A stretch of 64,000 nt of DNA, taken from Punica granatum. Its lineage: Eukaryota > Streptophyta > Magnoliopsida > Myrtales > Lythraceae. The notes below the pieces were generated by a model. That model was not told where the DNA came from. It ran no database searches and was given only the letters and a program-made list of their open reading frames with translations. Positions 10,681 to 22,834 of the stretch are shown here, piece by piece. Location of the stretch: the NCBI RefSeq assembly GCF_007655135.1, contig NC_045127.1, positions 42,357,538-42,421,537 of the forward strand, written 5' to 3'. Positions within the stretch are counted from its first letter, which is position 1. Every line of letters begins with the position of its first letter. The translations under genes and the position numbers were made by a program.

Positions 10681-13600
10681 ACAAAATATTTGCTGAGCAA
10701 AGAAGGCCATTTGGACAAAACTCGTGGAAAATGATGAAAGAGCTTATCTCTACATCCAAGTTATATACAATGCTTCAAATTTGGACAGCTGTTGTACTCG
10801 AGTGAAGGAATGCCACAATAATAATAATTAAATCCAAAACAAAAAGGGGGAAAATGATAAAGATCAAGAGAGAGACATCTAAATTTATTCAAGTGCCAGC
10901 AGACAAGGGATTCTGTTCCAAAATTAATGAGGAAGCAATAATTAGCAGTAAATAATTCACATAAAATATACTAAACATAGGCTTATTTTTTTGCCCACTG
11001 ACCTAAATGTACCAGCAAGAAGTCCCACATACGAATAGAATGTTTGACTTTTGCCATAGAGAAATTGCTCATACATGATTCTGTTGTTTGCTATGACATG
11101 GAAGCCAAGGGTAGCAGGAAGAAGCAGCAACCCACTAGGGCAAAGAATAAGTGAAGGATTCAGATTGCTGGAAAAGGTCAGAAATGGAAATTAAAACCAA
11201 AATTTGTTGAGCAGTAACATGAAGTTGGCTCCATGGGCTATAGTGCAACATTTATGAATGTGTTTAGGTTCTAGAAAAACAATTTCATAATGATTACCTC
11301 CTTACCTTGTTATGATGCCGGTTCATTGCTATCAGCTTATAAAATCTCCTTGTACCCGATATTTTGTACCATATTTTCCAGTGGTTGTTCTTCATCAGTG
11401 GTGAGAATATGCAATCCATTTCTGTTAGTTGCCCGCGAAACAGCTACATGTAACTGGCCATGAGTGAAAACTTGCTTTGGTACGTACAGTCCGACGTGTC
11501 CGAGAGATTGCCCTTGGCTTTTATGTATAGTCATGGCATAACATACTGATATGGGGAATTGCCTGCGTTTCAGGACAAAGGGCCATTGCGATCCTGATGG
11601 TGACAAAGTTACTCTTGGGATGAGGACCTTATTCCCTATGTTTGAGCCATTCATAGTTTCTCCTTCAACAAAACATTTCCCAAGTTGGGTAATCTTTAAC
11701 CTTGTACCATTACATAGGCCAACACCTTGGTTGAGATTCCTAAGAAGCATCACCGGAGCACCCATTTTTAGTCTCAGTACATGGTTTGGAAATCCTGGAA
11801 AATGTGTTCAAGAATTCTGCTGGATAGAGGAGATCTTCATCCTCCAATTGGAAGTCGGCTTTGCAAATAGTATCAGATGATAGGTAGGTCTTCTCTTCAC
11901 CACGTTGCATTCCCATTATGTAGTCATTGATTTGCTCTACAGTTTCATTCTTATGAGCTAGAATAGCCTGCCGATAATTGGAGTCTCCAATATGATCCAA
12001 CAAATCTGCGTAGGTGCTTCTGACAATAGCTCGAACACCATCTGAACTTGAATGGATCATCAGATCTGATGGTATAGTAACCCATTATTCTCCACAATCA
12101 GGGGAACTTTTGCCATCACCATTGTCAAGGATCCACTGAGCGAAGCTTTCTTTTTCCATTGTCGTGGAGGAATTCATGTTTCTTGACTTCAACCGCATAT
12201 TTTGCTTCAATGAATGTACTTCACGAATGTCCCAAAGGTATGAAGTCTTAATGGAAGCCTCAATAGCGTCCTCCCCATCACCCTTAGGAATAACTGGCAA
12301 AATTTGTCTAAAATCACCACAGAGGACAGTAGTTATTCCTCCAAACAGTTTCGACGAACATTCATCTGCAACGCTTTTCATAATGGGACGAAGGCTTCGA
12401 TCTACTGCTTCAAAGCACCTCTTATCCGCCATAGGTGCTTCATCCCAAATGATCAAGGATGTCTGCATGATTAGGTGAGCGAGCTGTGTGTGTTCATTGA
12501 TAGGACATGTGGATTCAGCCATTGGGTTCAGCAGTATGTGGAATCTCAAATGGGCAGTCCAACCGCCAGGCAGAAGAAGAGCTGCAATACCCGACGTAGC
12601 CACCACAATGGCTATCTTACCCTCAGATCTGATTTTTGAAAGGAGAGTTCTCCAAAGATATGTTTTCCCTGTTCCACCTGATCCGTACACAAAGCTTGCC
12701 ATTCCTTGAATCAACAAATTGAAGAACTCTATCATGAATTGCCTTCTGATCAGAATTTAGTTTATGCAACATCTGAGAGTACTCTTCTTGCATTCTCATC
12801 CTATCATAGTTTAACTCTTCACTAATGAGACGGTTGTTCATTTGCACCATTAGAATGTCATGTGGAACTGTCATGCCCTGACAGCCTTCCAATGACTTCC
12901 CTGCTTTTATGAGAATCTTTTCAATCTCCGAGAGTGCATAATTTTGTACTTGTTCATCAGTCAAATTAACATTGGGAAAGTTCAGTAGCTTACGTTGCTC
13001 ATACAAAATGTCCACCGAGAGTACCTTCCAGTTCCTTTCCCAAAGCTGAGCCGGGTCAACAATCTCACAGAACAGTAAAATAGCGCAGAACAGTTGCGGG
13101 AGCTCCGTTCCAGAACCCCAGGTGGATGCTTCTTTCAAGCAATCATGCCATTCTTGATCATCTTCCAATAAACCTAGAGCATAGCATGCCTCCTTAAAGG
13201 TAGGATAACTGACACCATTCACAGTTCTAATTTCCTGGTAAGAACGGCTGCCCCTAACAACGTTCAGGAGCAAACACAAATAATACATCTCTCCCGTTGT
13301 TGGGGGAACATAGAAAATCCTACCATTGCATCTTCTTGTCCAAATTTTCCCGTTGTTGTTCCAAACAAACTTCATAGGGAATTCTGCATATGAGAGTTGC
13401 TGAGCCTTGCGGTCCTCCGAATTTAATCTCATCCGCTCAGTGAACATCGTCCTTCCAGTTCCAGGTCGATGCAAGGCGCTTTGAACCTGCATCGCTTCTG
13501 GGAAATAAATAATTTGTTGGTCAGGTAGATGGAAGGATAGACGCTCTACAGCTGGTTCACGGTAGAACATTTCAAACCAAAAAATTCGCCAAGCAGCCTC

Positions 13601-15837
13601 TGCAGCAGTAATGTATCTACAATCGAGGTGCGCGTTTATCTCGTCATGGTCATTCACCTGCTGCATCCTACTACTGTCAGCCTTGTCAGCATTTGAGTTG
13701 ATCGAGGTGAATCGAATCGGGCCTTTCTTGACGTTTTTGAAGAGGTACTTCAATGACATTGACCGGTTGCACAGCTCCACATTCAAATGAGCATCGAATT
13801 TTACTAGGAGATTCCTACTATAGGGGACAACATAACGGTTGTCAAGCTGTGTGTCATTCTTAATAATGTACCTTCCATCATTTCTTCTCATGTATATGCG
13901 GAATGCTCCTTCATCCATCGTTGTTTTAGCATGGAATTTCTTTGGAAAATGATTGGCGCAATAATCCTTCACCATACATGGAGAGTTTCGATTTAAAATG
14001 CCGCAAGGGCCATGGACCATGAATTTCTCAACTATGTTGTACGCTGCTGGGTCCTCCTCTTTATTGGGAATCTCGGCAGAGATGATCTCATCAATCCGCG
14101 ATGCTGTCTGGATTTTATCCTCTGCATGTAAGAAGACTAATCTGTGGGCATGCGGTAGGCCTCTCTTTTGGAATTCTATTGTGTAGACAACTGTTTAAGA
14201 AAAATCATGAGTCATATAACTGTGAATACCATTTAAAACGCATAATAACACTCAAACTTCCAAATGAGTTTAGAGAAGCCATTCAAATAAAATCAGCAAT
14301 GCTAATCTATTTATGGAGTTGAAGGTCAACGGGGATACAAATGCAGTTTATGTTACTTTTGTCTTCAACCAATGGTTAATAGTAGAAAACGTCACACTTC
14401 ACAGCCATACAATGTTAGAGCTTTAAATGAACGGCCATACAGACAGGACGCAAGAATGGCAGAACTCATGGTGATCGATCCAATAGCCTTTTAAAATCCA
14501 TAAGAATTAAACCACAATTCTTTTCAGACATAATGAGCGAATGGGAACAATTACAAATGGAGCATAAAGAGAGCAGAACTTGATTTACCGTCCTTGAATC
14601 AGAAAATAACAAATAGTTTCGGTGAAGTTGTCGAAGGAACGTGAGATATTTGCAATATATCAAGATGTACCAGCAACGACTCTTCCGAATATATTGCGGC
14701 GCTTTATATCATCCATCAACTCCCACAACTTTATCGAGAAAACACGAATGACAACATCAATTCTGTCATCACTCTTCTGGCCTTCCAGTGTTTCAATAAA
14801 GTACTGGACTTCTGGCCACTTTGGGTTGCATGTGAATGTCAAGAATAAGTCGGGATGACCCATGGAGCGACATATGGCCATTGCATCCTAAGTGTGAAGA
14901 GAACAGGTGCACATGGCACCATAGATTATGTTTAGCTCGAGGATATTCTTAAGAGAATAGGTAGGAAAATAAGATTTAATATTTCAAACCGCTTTCATAT
15001 AGATTGGAAAGGATAGCCTACTTAGTAATTTTTAGCTCGATATCGAGGTCCGCCTGTACGAGTAGAAGGTAGAACTGTCATTCTGCCAATGCTATCAGGC
15101 ATGAGGCCTGCTTGCCTAATTGCATCTCTTAATCCGCTATACAACTCTGCCAGTAGCTGTCTCTGATAGTGTCGCATCCAGTTGAGTCTGTCTTCCTCTA
15201 TACAAGCAGAAGCATCGACCAAGAACTGCTGAAGTAAACGGCCTGCCCTGAACAAAGTTTGTGACTCTCCAGAACAGCTGTTGTAGGCAGAAAGTGACAT
15301 AGCGTGCACGCGAGTAACTGTCACAGATCCGTTGATTCCATAGAATACCGGAACTACGACATTCAATCTCCTATTGATTCTTTGAATTCCTACGAAACCA
15401 GCATCAAACTCGAATAAAATCCGAGAATGGACAGAGAGCACAAAAACTTCAATTTTTATTAATTGATCAAAAAATGGAATTCGGCCTAAATCTTGTCTTT
15501 TCATAGTCATAGGCTATGAGTTGTGCTCCGAATGCCGTTTTCCTCGAAACAGGGTCATCAGAACCTGCTTTTTTCGAGATACCAATTTGTCACGTCTTCT
15601 GCTGTATCATTCTCTGTTTCAAGGTAAACAAAATTAATAAAAATTGGAGTTTTTATGCTCTTTACCCATTCTCGGATTTGATTCGAGTTTGATGCCGGTT
15701 TCCTAGGAATTTGAAGAATCAATAGGAGATTGAAAGTCGTAGTTCCGGTATTCTGCGGAATCAACGGATTTGTGACAGTTACTCGCGTGCACACTACGTC
15801 AGTTGGTATCAGAGCCGTGTTCGCTCTTGGATTAGCG

Positions 15838-16875
15838 ATGCCGCCCCGCAGAACGGCTAATCAACGTCATGTTGTGGAGGAGGACGAACTGGATCGAAGG
15901 ATCGAGCAGATCATTGATTCCTGACTGGAGGTGGCGTTGGAGCGGAGGCTGGACGTGGTTGTGGATCGCCTAGCCGAGATAATGGGAACGCTGATGGGGG
16001 CCCGGCAGGAGGTCGACCCAAGGCGCGGCCGAGTCCCTAATTTGACTGCGGACTTGGAGGATGTCGAGTATAATTTCTATTCTGAAGAGGACGCGACTGA
16101 CTATGTTAAAGGTGTGGAATGGCCTTGTGAGGATATCATAGATTGTCCCAATGCACCCGCATCAGAGTGGCCAAGTCTGAAGCTTTCATCAGAATCAGTA
16201 TCGGCTGAGGAAAAAGAGAAATTGGCTTCTGAGCAAAAGGTCTTGGAGGCTTGCCGAAACTTCTTTCACGATAAGTATGCACCCGAACTTGATGAGGAAG
16301 ATGAGTTGACTAACGAGGACGACATTGAAGCAGATACCGAAGAAGACACCATGGATTGCAATCCTGGGAACAATGAGGAATTCAAGTTTTTCATAAAGTT
16401 GTTCACGGAGGATGAAAAACTGAGTTTCTACGAGAACAATCACCACGGTGGAGACTTTTGTTGTCTCGTCTGTGCAGCCATCGCTAAGAAGATTGAGGAT
16501 ATTCTAGATGAAAAAATTTCCAATGCAAAGAAAGATGCATGGATTCTTACGGTGCCGATTTCGAAAATTATTCAGTTGTCAAAATTGATCGAAGTGCACG
16601 TGACTCAATCAAAAAAGCAAAGATTCAGTGAAAGTGTTTATTGGTTAAGAGGTGTACGGAATTTTATGTACGAAGAATTAAGAGAAAGAGTTCACAAAGA
16701 GAAGACATTCAAGTGAAAAGTGAGAAAGTAGCATAAGCGTATTAATCTCTCTATTCGTGAAGATCAAGATGATAGTTCGGACGATGACAATTCGAGGGTG
16801 AATTCTCTCCATTCAGGGGAGAATGATGCGGCAAAAGATGTGGCAAATCGATACCTTGAGAAAAATAGATTCTAA
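15838..16875 (+). pseudogene. Chimeric gag-start ORF of the LTR-derived element, with in-frame stops
   Basis: The frame starts MPPRRTANQRHVVEEDELD, typical of plant Ty3/gypsy gag starts, 22 bases after the primer binding site. It runs in one frame to the TAA at 16873-16875, broken by TGA at 15922, TGA at 16714 and TAG at 16729. After about 65 codons the gag-like, Arg-rich text gives way to an acidic segment (DLEDVEYNFYSEEDATDYV), then EEFKFFIKLFTEDEKLSFYE followed by FCCLVC, which resembles a plant zinc-finger-type nuclear protein more than any gag. The last 20 codons (ENDAAKDVANRYLEK) recur in the inverted left end of the element (minus strand, about 15610-15560). Probable capture of host coding sequence; the donor is not identified. 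Confidence 0.55.
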
Positions 16876-17050
16876 CGATCCTGTTTCGAAGGAAACGGCT
16901 TTTGAAGCACAACTCGCAACCTATGGCTATAAAAAGACGAGATTTAGGCCGAATTCCATCATTTAGGGTATCAAACGGACATTTTTATGTTATTTAGGCG
17001 TTTTTATAATTTTTAAAAAAATTATGTCTTTCATATAATTTAGACCTTTT

Positions 17051-17131
17051 TAATCCTATTTAAGTGATGTTAAACCCTAATCCTATTTAGGTGATGTTAA
17101 ACCCTAATCCTATTTAAATGATGTTAAACCC
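17051..17131 (+). repeat. Three 27-bp tandem repeats with telo-box motifs inside the LTR copy
   Basis: Three direct copies of TAATCCTATTTARRTGATGT followed by TAAACCC, with a 27-bp period. Each carries the telomere-like AAACCCTA core. They lie in a ~180-bp segment present in the right LTR copy but absent at the matching point of the inverted left copy. This is not a telomere. Confidence 0.85.
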
Positions 17132-18130
17132 TAGGATTAAATAGTTGTCTTTTAATCAATTAATAAAAATTGGAACTTTTTGTGCTTTTTGCCCATTCTC
17201 GAATTTTATTCGAGCTTGATGTCAATTTCCTAAGAATTCAAAGAATCAATAAGAAATTGAAGGCCGTAGTTTCGATATTTTGTAGAATCAACGGATTTGT
17301 GACAGTTACTCGTGCTGTGCATGCTGCATCAGAAAGCATAATACTGCCTCATTGTAACCGTGTGCTGCTTGTTCCTTTTACCTGTTTCAGGATTCCTATG
17401 ACTTATTTCAAGCCTAAAGCCAACTTCCCCCTATGGAAGTAGCAGAGGATATTGCAGAGCCATGAAGCTTGCATGCAACTCCGATATTATTTGGAGACGG
17501 TCTGACTTGTGCAGCAACTTCTGAGCAAGAAGGCAGGTTATATTGCCTACCATTAGTAGACCTTTTCCCGATCAATTGAAGTTAAAGTTCTCGAACTTCA
17601 CTATCATGGAACTTATCTCTAGCCATCCTAAAAGACTGCACCAAAATGTTATGCTCATCCAACATCTGTAGAAGCTCTCTCATAAGTTCCTCATTGAGTG
17701 AACTCTGATAACCCACGAGCGGCAACACTGCCAACCTGTTTGCAATCTCATTTTCTGTATCGTGTATGTACAGCTGTGCGAATTGAGCCTTCATACCATC
17801 CAAAGGGGCAAGAGAACCAAGAAGGTGGTAATTCTGCCCATTCAAGCGAAATGTGTAAGGGCCACGACGCCTATTGATTTCATTGTCTACTCTACCTCCC
17901 ATTAATGTAAAAGAAAAGGATGCATTATAAGCTCGAATGTTACGCCTAAAAGCTGCTGCGATTCCATTATTGCGATATTCAAGTAAGTGTTGCAGTAAAG
18001 TAGGAGGGGGCTTCAAAAGTGGCAGCTGCACTTGCCCTTCCATGCAACACATGAAGAATTTCGGATTTCTGTGCTGCTTATGTTTTCTTCACCTCTCCTC
18101 ATACCAGTGAAGAGGCCCACAGAACTCACA

Positions 18131-19860
18131 CACACATCTCGACCTTCCGAAATTCCAAGGTTCACTGACGAAACCTGTAAAACTTCTTTTTGGATAATTG
18201 ATACCTGCAAAACATTTAAAGTGAGTACATTCGAATTATGGAATTTGTGACAGATATAGACGGCAAGCAACTCGTAAAGATGGGTATAAGGGAAGATAGT
18301 TTCAGCGAAGCCTGGGAGCAACAGTATATTTTAAGATGAGTTTTATGAATTGAAGGAAACGAGCTGCAAGACATGCTATTTTTTGTTCTATGTTAAAGAC
18401 ATGATGAACAGAATGGGCTTAATTTTTCGAGTTTCAGAATGTGGCACTCAGAGAGAAAAACTGCAGATATACTTTTGTTACAGGAAGCAAGATAAAGTCT
18501 CTTTCCTTAGACTAGTAACCAGCATGCTGTGACGTCCCGGTTCTAGCTCCCACAGAAGCAGCTGAAGTAGAGATAGATTGGAAATGACGACCTGGAACCA
18601 ACAATCCTAGAAAAGACAGAGTCCGAAGAAGTTTCTAAACAATCCTCGACCCATGAAAGACTCCAATAATCAGTTATTCAATACAGTAAGTTCCTAAACA
18701 TCTGTTTTACTGTATGAATGAAGTTCTACTATAAATTCATTCCTCGAACATGCAACAGCTGAGCACGCAGGAAAATAGGATGCTATATATTATTTTGACA
18801 AGATGAACTCAAAAGCAGCAGCATGGCGGGGCCTTTACTCCCCCTGTTCGTAAGTATTAGATTCCGCACATATAGATGGACATCAATAAGTCATAAAGTC
18901 TACTCCATTCATCGGCATGCGCGAGTTTACTGAGCTCACGGAACAATATAATATCCTGGAATGTACTTTTCAATCTCCTCCCGCGCTGTTACACTTATAA
19001 ATGGAGGAGATTGCTCCTCAGAACCGCCGCCACGAACCGGTTTTTTCTTTTTGCTCGGCGAAATACGAGGTATCCCCAGCCTATTGTCCGCCACAAAACA
19101 TTTTCGTTTAAGACTGAAAGTAATTACAATGCATCACTGTGTAGAAAGAACAGGATGGGATCAACCTGCGACGCCGAGTGAAGGGAGCACTCCTCCACGG
19201 ACTAAGTATCTGCTTCCTTCGAGTCCTCGCTTGCTGATATTGGGAAACTCTATCGACGCTCTGGTATCGATCTTCTGAAAATGGGAAAGCCAAAGGACAT
19301 GCAATCAGGAGAAGCACACAAATAAGCCAAAGAATTAAGCAATTTCAGCACAGATAATGTTACGAAATTCGCATGGAATCAGATCAGACCGAGGAGTTGG
19401 AGCATGGCCTGCGGCTGGACCGACCCCGCGCTGCTTCGCCTTTTCGGCCGGGCTATCTTGCATGACAATTTATCGAAAGAAGAGGAAGCAGAGCCTGGGG
19501 AAGGTTCGAAAGAAGAAGGGGAAGAAGCGGAGACCATCCCGGCAGTGGAGGAAGGCGCACGGCAGTAAGAGGAGACTGATGTGAAGGGTCTGAAGATGAG
19601 AGGAACGACAGTAGCAGCTCTTGCTCTTGCAGAGAAAGAGGGTCTTCCTTCCTTCCTTCCTTCCTTTCCATGAGCCCATACACATTCAGAATTCAGAATT
19701 TGAAGGTTTTGCCAAGTATCCACCATGGATGCATGAGAAGCTCCAACTGATTGACACATGGAATCCCCACTCCTATTACAGGCAAGAGAGGGGGAGGAGA
19801 GAGAGAGGGAACAGTTGTCTACTTATTAATCTACACAAAAAATTGTGTTAAAACGTATTA
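18131..19860. other. Non-coding region upstream of the Helitron gene, with possible gene scraps
   Basis: It should contain the Helitron 5' end, but no terminus could be fixed. 18985-19070 has an exon-like piece (TATAAATGG, then a frame MEEIAPQNRRHEPVFSF ending at a GT), and 19380-19760 has overlapping low-complexity frames on both strands. 19645-19671 is a (CTTC)n microsatellite. None of this amounts to a gene. Confidence 0.35.
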
Positions 19861-20850
19861 CTTTTTTTAAAAAAATAATTATTATGATCGGATCATTTAT
19901 CCGGTCGAATGGATATGATAACCTGCTGGGTTGTTCGGGTCAATTAAAACATTCGAAAATTTAGAAAGGGAAATTTTAAAATATAAAGAGTACTCAACGT
20001 AATTTTTATACGAAATTTCTTTTGACTTTTCTAGATAAAGGTAGGGTGAAAAATGTTTGTCAAAAATAATTGATTCGACCACATTGACCTTATCGTTTAC
20101 TCCGATGGTTCGATCAGATAATTTGTTACATTATTCGGATTGGATTTAAAATACTAAGAAATGGGTTGAAAATATGACCAAATCGTTGATTTGTCTCGAT
20201 GTGGACCGGATTACATAGTACCTTCTTTGGATTGGATTCTATAATATATAAAGAAAAAGGAATTTTAAAAATCAAAACTAAAAATTAAAAATCTACAATT
20301 GGGAAGATGTTTATTTATTAATATTGATATAAGATCTAAAGATGATGTGTTTGGAATATTCATGGCCCGTGAAGAATAAACTCTCAAAAGTGGAAAAATA
20401 TTTCCCATTGAAAACCTAAATAAAAAAAATGCATATATCCTAATTTGTATACCTAGTATTTTCAATAAGAAATTTCTTTTGATTTATTAATACAATATTT
20501 GGGTGAAAAAGTACATTTTTTTAAAAATAATTGATCTAACGATAATGACAAGATCATTTATCATAACAGATTGGCTGAATAATCTGCTACCTTGTTTTGG
20601 TTAGATTTAAAATACTAACAAATGGGTTAAAAATGTGAAAAATTTATAAAAATGAAGCAATTGCAACTCAAAGTATTTTCGATAGAAAATTTCTTTTGAC
20701 TTTTCTAAATAAAGGTTAGTAAAAATATTTTTTGAAAATAATTGATATGATTACAATGATCGGATCATTTATTCTAATAGACCAATCAGATATCCTGCTA
20801 CATTATTCGAGTTAGATTTATCATATAACAAAGGGGTTAAAAATGGAATT
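19860..20850. repeat. Four diverged tandem-type copies of a ~0.2-kb AT-rich unit
   Basis: The unit contains GATCGGATCATTTAT, then CCTGCTACATTATTCG, then TTTAAAATACTAA and AAATGGGTTAAAAATG, preceded by GAAATTTCTTTTGACTTTTC. Copies can be read around 19870-19970, 20000-20200, 20460-20640 and 20680-20850. The copies are degenerate and unevenly spaced, so the array is old. No coding capacity. Confidence 0.6.
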
Positions 20851-21024
20851 GGTTCTCGATGTGCATCAACAAAATTACCTATAACCTTTTTATATTGAAT
20901 TTAATAATAATAACAAAGAAAAGAATTAAAAATAAAAAAAGAGAAAGTTGCAAGTGGGGAGAGGGGAGAGGGTCCTCCCACGACAGTAGGTTTGGGATCT
21001 GCTTTCACTTCTTGACGGAATTAT

Positions 21025-21060
21025 ATGGTATGATATGATATGATATATGATATGATATGA
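21025..21060. repeat. (ATATG)n-type microsatellite
   Basis: A short run of ATATGATATG units, slightly interrupted. Confidence 0.85.
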
Positions 21061-21225
21061 AGTCATCATCAATTTAAACATATACTGCATTCAAGTGTCA
21101 ATAAATTATCAATACATTAATTCTTTTGTGAGCTATTTTTTTAAGTTTTAAATAAAAAGAGCACCTTTAAATCTAATCCAGATTAAACATATATATTTAT
21201 ATTTATATTTATATTTAAGATATTA

Positions 21226-21545
21226 ATGGTGTGTTTAGTTTTAGAATTAAGTAAAGTTGAGTTTTGATTTTAATTAGTTTGTAATGATTGTGTTGTTAAA
21301 TTATGAAAAAAAAGTGTGAAAAGGTAATGAATAGTTGAGAGAAAATAATGATTGTGTTGTTGAATTGTGAAAAAAGTAATGAATAGTTAATAGAATTTAG
21401 TATTAAAAATTGAATTGAACGGTTAAAAAATTGAAAAAAATTGAAAAAATAATAATTGTGTTGTTGATTTTTATTGTGTAGCGAGCAGAGTTAAAGTTAG
21501 AATTAAAATTTTAAAAACATAACTCACGAACCAAACAAATTGTCA
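21226..21545. mobile_element. Decayed MITE (possible)
   Basis: The left text GGTGTGTTTAGTTTT and the right text AACCAAACAAATT are imperfect inverted repeats. Internal blocks (GAATGATTGTGTTGTT, AATAGTTGAGAG and similar) repeat directly. The ends are too degenerate to show a target duplication. Confidence 0.35.
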
Positions 21546-22129
21546 TTGAGGCATTAAAAACTTGAGGGAACAGGATAAAAAAATTACTAATAATGCCACA
21601 TGACTCTGTAATGAAACAACCGACACCAATTTCGTTATACCAATAAGGATAAAATTTTATTTCGAAATAAAAAAATTTAAGAAGTTCTACATATGCATAT
21701 ATATATATATATGGAGTTATCCATCTATAAAAGCATGTTACAAAATCTAAATACTCCCCTTATAGGTAGGTAAAAGTGAATTTCTAATATCTCATGCTAC
21801 TTTTAAACTTTTTAAATTAAAAACTATGAAAAAAGAAAAGTATGAGAGGTGTTAAATTTTGTCAGCAGCAATAGCATCCACTTTCTTTTAACCTACTCAA
21901 TAAAAGAAGCCACACGAGTAATCCCTTGGTGTAAGTGGTCGTTTCAATAATTTAATACTTACATTTAATTGAGTAGTTTTTAATTCAAGGAATACACCTC
22001 ATGGTTGAGGACAAAGCCATAACTAATCGCAATAGTCTCATCCAATAAATTGAAGATGCTTACAATTTCACCGAAAAAATAGATATGACATATATACTGA
22101 AAAAAAAAGGATAAAGCACAACAAAGAAT
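21546..22129. other. AT-rich intergenic stretch
   Basis: No coding signal. Contains a short (AT)n run near 21690-21710. Confidence 0.5.
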
Positions 22130-22834
22130 TGGGGATGATCATGGGTTTTCTTAAATGGGTTTTAACCCGTCTCAAATCCTATTGGACCGTTAAAGGGTTT
22201 TACACAATGGGTCACATGAAGGGTTTGGAATTTTTTTATGAAAATCCTGTAGAGTTTGGAAAGAGTTTGGTATTTTGCCACAAAACCCATCTCAAACTGG
22301 TTAAGGTATAAAATGATCAACATACCCCTAACTATTTATTAAATTTATGAAATACACTATTAATTCAATTAGGGTTCATTGCCTCTTCTCATCATTCTTC
22401 TACCGCCGCTCACTCTTAGGAAATACCTTGTTAATTAAATTGGTGAATGCTTGTAATTTTTTTGTTCGAATTTTCAAATTTCATAAAAGGACCAAGGTGT
22501 TTGTTGTGCAGATTTGTTTCTTTATGTTATTGGGGTGAAATTCGGGGAGCATATGCTTCTTGTATTATTGTATTGTAATTTGATGTCGTTATGTTTAAAA
22601 ATCGTGTAATAAAATACCGAGTTTATTGTTGATGCCTTTCACTTTTTCTTTTTTTTTTTGATAATGGGTAGAAAAAGGGTTTTCAATGGGAACCCGTTAA
22701 CTTCATGGAAATTATTTGGGAATTATGTTCTAATTTCTTAATGGGTTTGAAAATAGTTTGGAATTGACCCTTCCCAACGATTTTGGGAATGGAAAAGATC
22801 TAACTATCCCAAACCCGTCCCATGATCATCCCTA
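22130..22834. mobile_element. Non-autonomous hAT-type element (705 bp)
   Basis: Inverted ends TGGGGATGATCATGGG and CCCATGATCATCCCTA. The flanks are CAAAGAAT (22122-22129) and AAAAGAAT (22835-22842), an 8-bp duplication with one mismatch. Subterminal regions repeat AATGGGTTT / AACCCGT motifs in both orientations. No transposase. Confidence 0.8.

Larger units (their letters stand above)
8168..11336. other. Non-coding DNA downstream of the Helitron gene, with decayed fragments
   Basis: No intact gene. Minus-strand open frames at 9635-9351 and 9080-8930 have splice-like borders, but they do not join in a frame I can recognise. The stretch holds a perfect hairpin (9089-9117) and a Copia-like fragment (10380-10680), listed separately. 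Part of it may be the 3' portion of the Helitron whose protein gene starts to the right; no Helitron terminus (hairpin plus CTRR at the right spacing) could be fixed. Confidence 0.4.
15295..17331. mobile_element. LTR-derived retroelement with both outer ends formed by U5 (inverted), 5-bp target duplication
   Basis: The flanks are GAAAG on both sides (15290-15294 and 17332-17336), and removing the insert rejoins the Helitron reading text YYAF...QQ. The element starts TGACATAGCGTGCAC and ends GTGCATGCTGCATCA, which are inverted copies of the same U5 end. Inside, a plus-strand R-U5 copy (about 15632-15801, ending CACTACGTCA) is followed after two bases by a primer binding site TGGTATCAGAGC (15804-15815; initiator tRNA-Met type), then an ORF and a full LTR-like copy (about 16880-17331) with a TATA box, CTATAAAAAG, near 16926. 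The left 15295-15630 is an inverted copy of the ORF end plus U3-R-U5. No pol genes, so it is non-autonomous. Confidence 0.8.
11337..18130 (-). pseudogene. Helitron Rep/helicase gene, decayed and split by an LTR-derived element
   Basis: Read right to left: a CxxC segment CEFCGPLHWYEER (about 18130-18090); the Helitron N-terminal domain (18052-17582, MGGRVDNEINRRRGPYTF); LIGKRSTNGRQYNLPS and LHASFMALQYPLL (17570-17420); then, after the insertion 15295-17331, AGRLLQQFLVDASACIEEDR. The Rep domain follows with GGPRYRAKNY, HPDLFLTFTCNPKWPE and the HUH motif GLPHAH (about 14160-14143), then a Pif1-type helicase with Walker A GSGGTGKT (about 12680), DEAPM, GDFRQILPV and a C-terminal AMTIHKSQGQSL. A spliceable intron (14668-14187) restores VVAV|VYTIEF. 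Breaks: an extra base near 15275, CAA to TAA before a second intron at 15021, frameshifts near 12715, 12108 and 11795, and stops near 18090 and 17575. The second Rep tyrosine is Asn (KYLFKN instead of KYxxKY), so the product could not be active. Confidence 0.85.

Noticed and set aside
17041..17140. Telomere-like AAACCCTAA sequence
   Set aside because: Only three copies embedded in a 27-bp unit inside an LTR; not a telomere or interstitial telomeric array.
19357..19759. Lys-rich plus frame and Ser-rich minus frames
   Set aside because: Low-complexity sequence open on both strands, no domain, no splice support.
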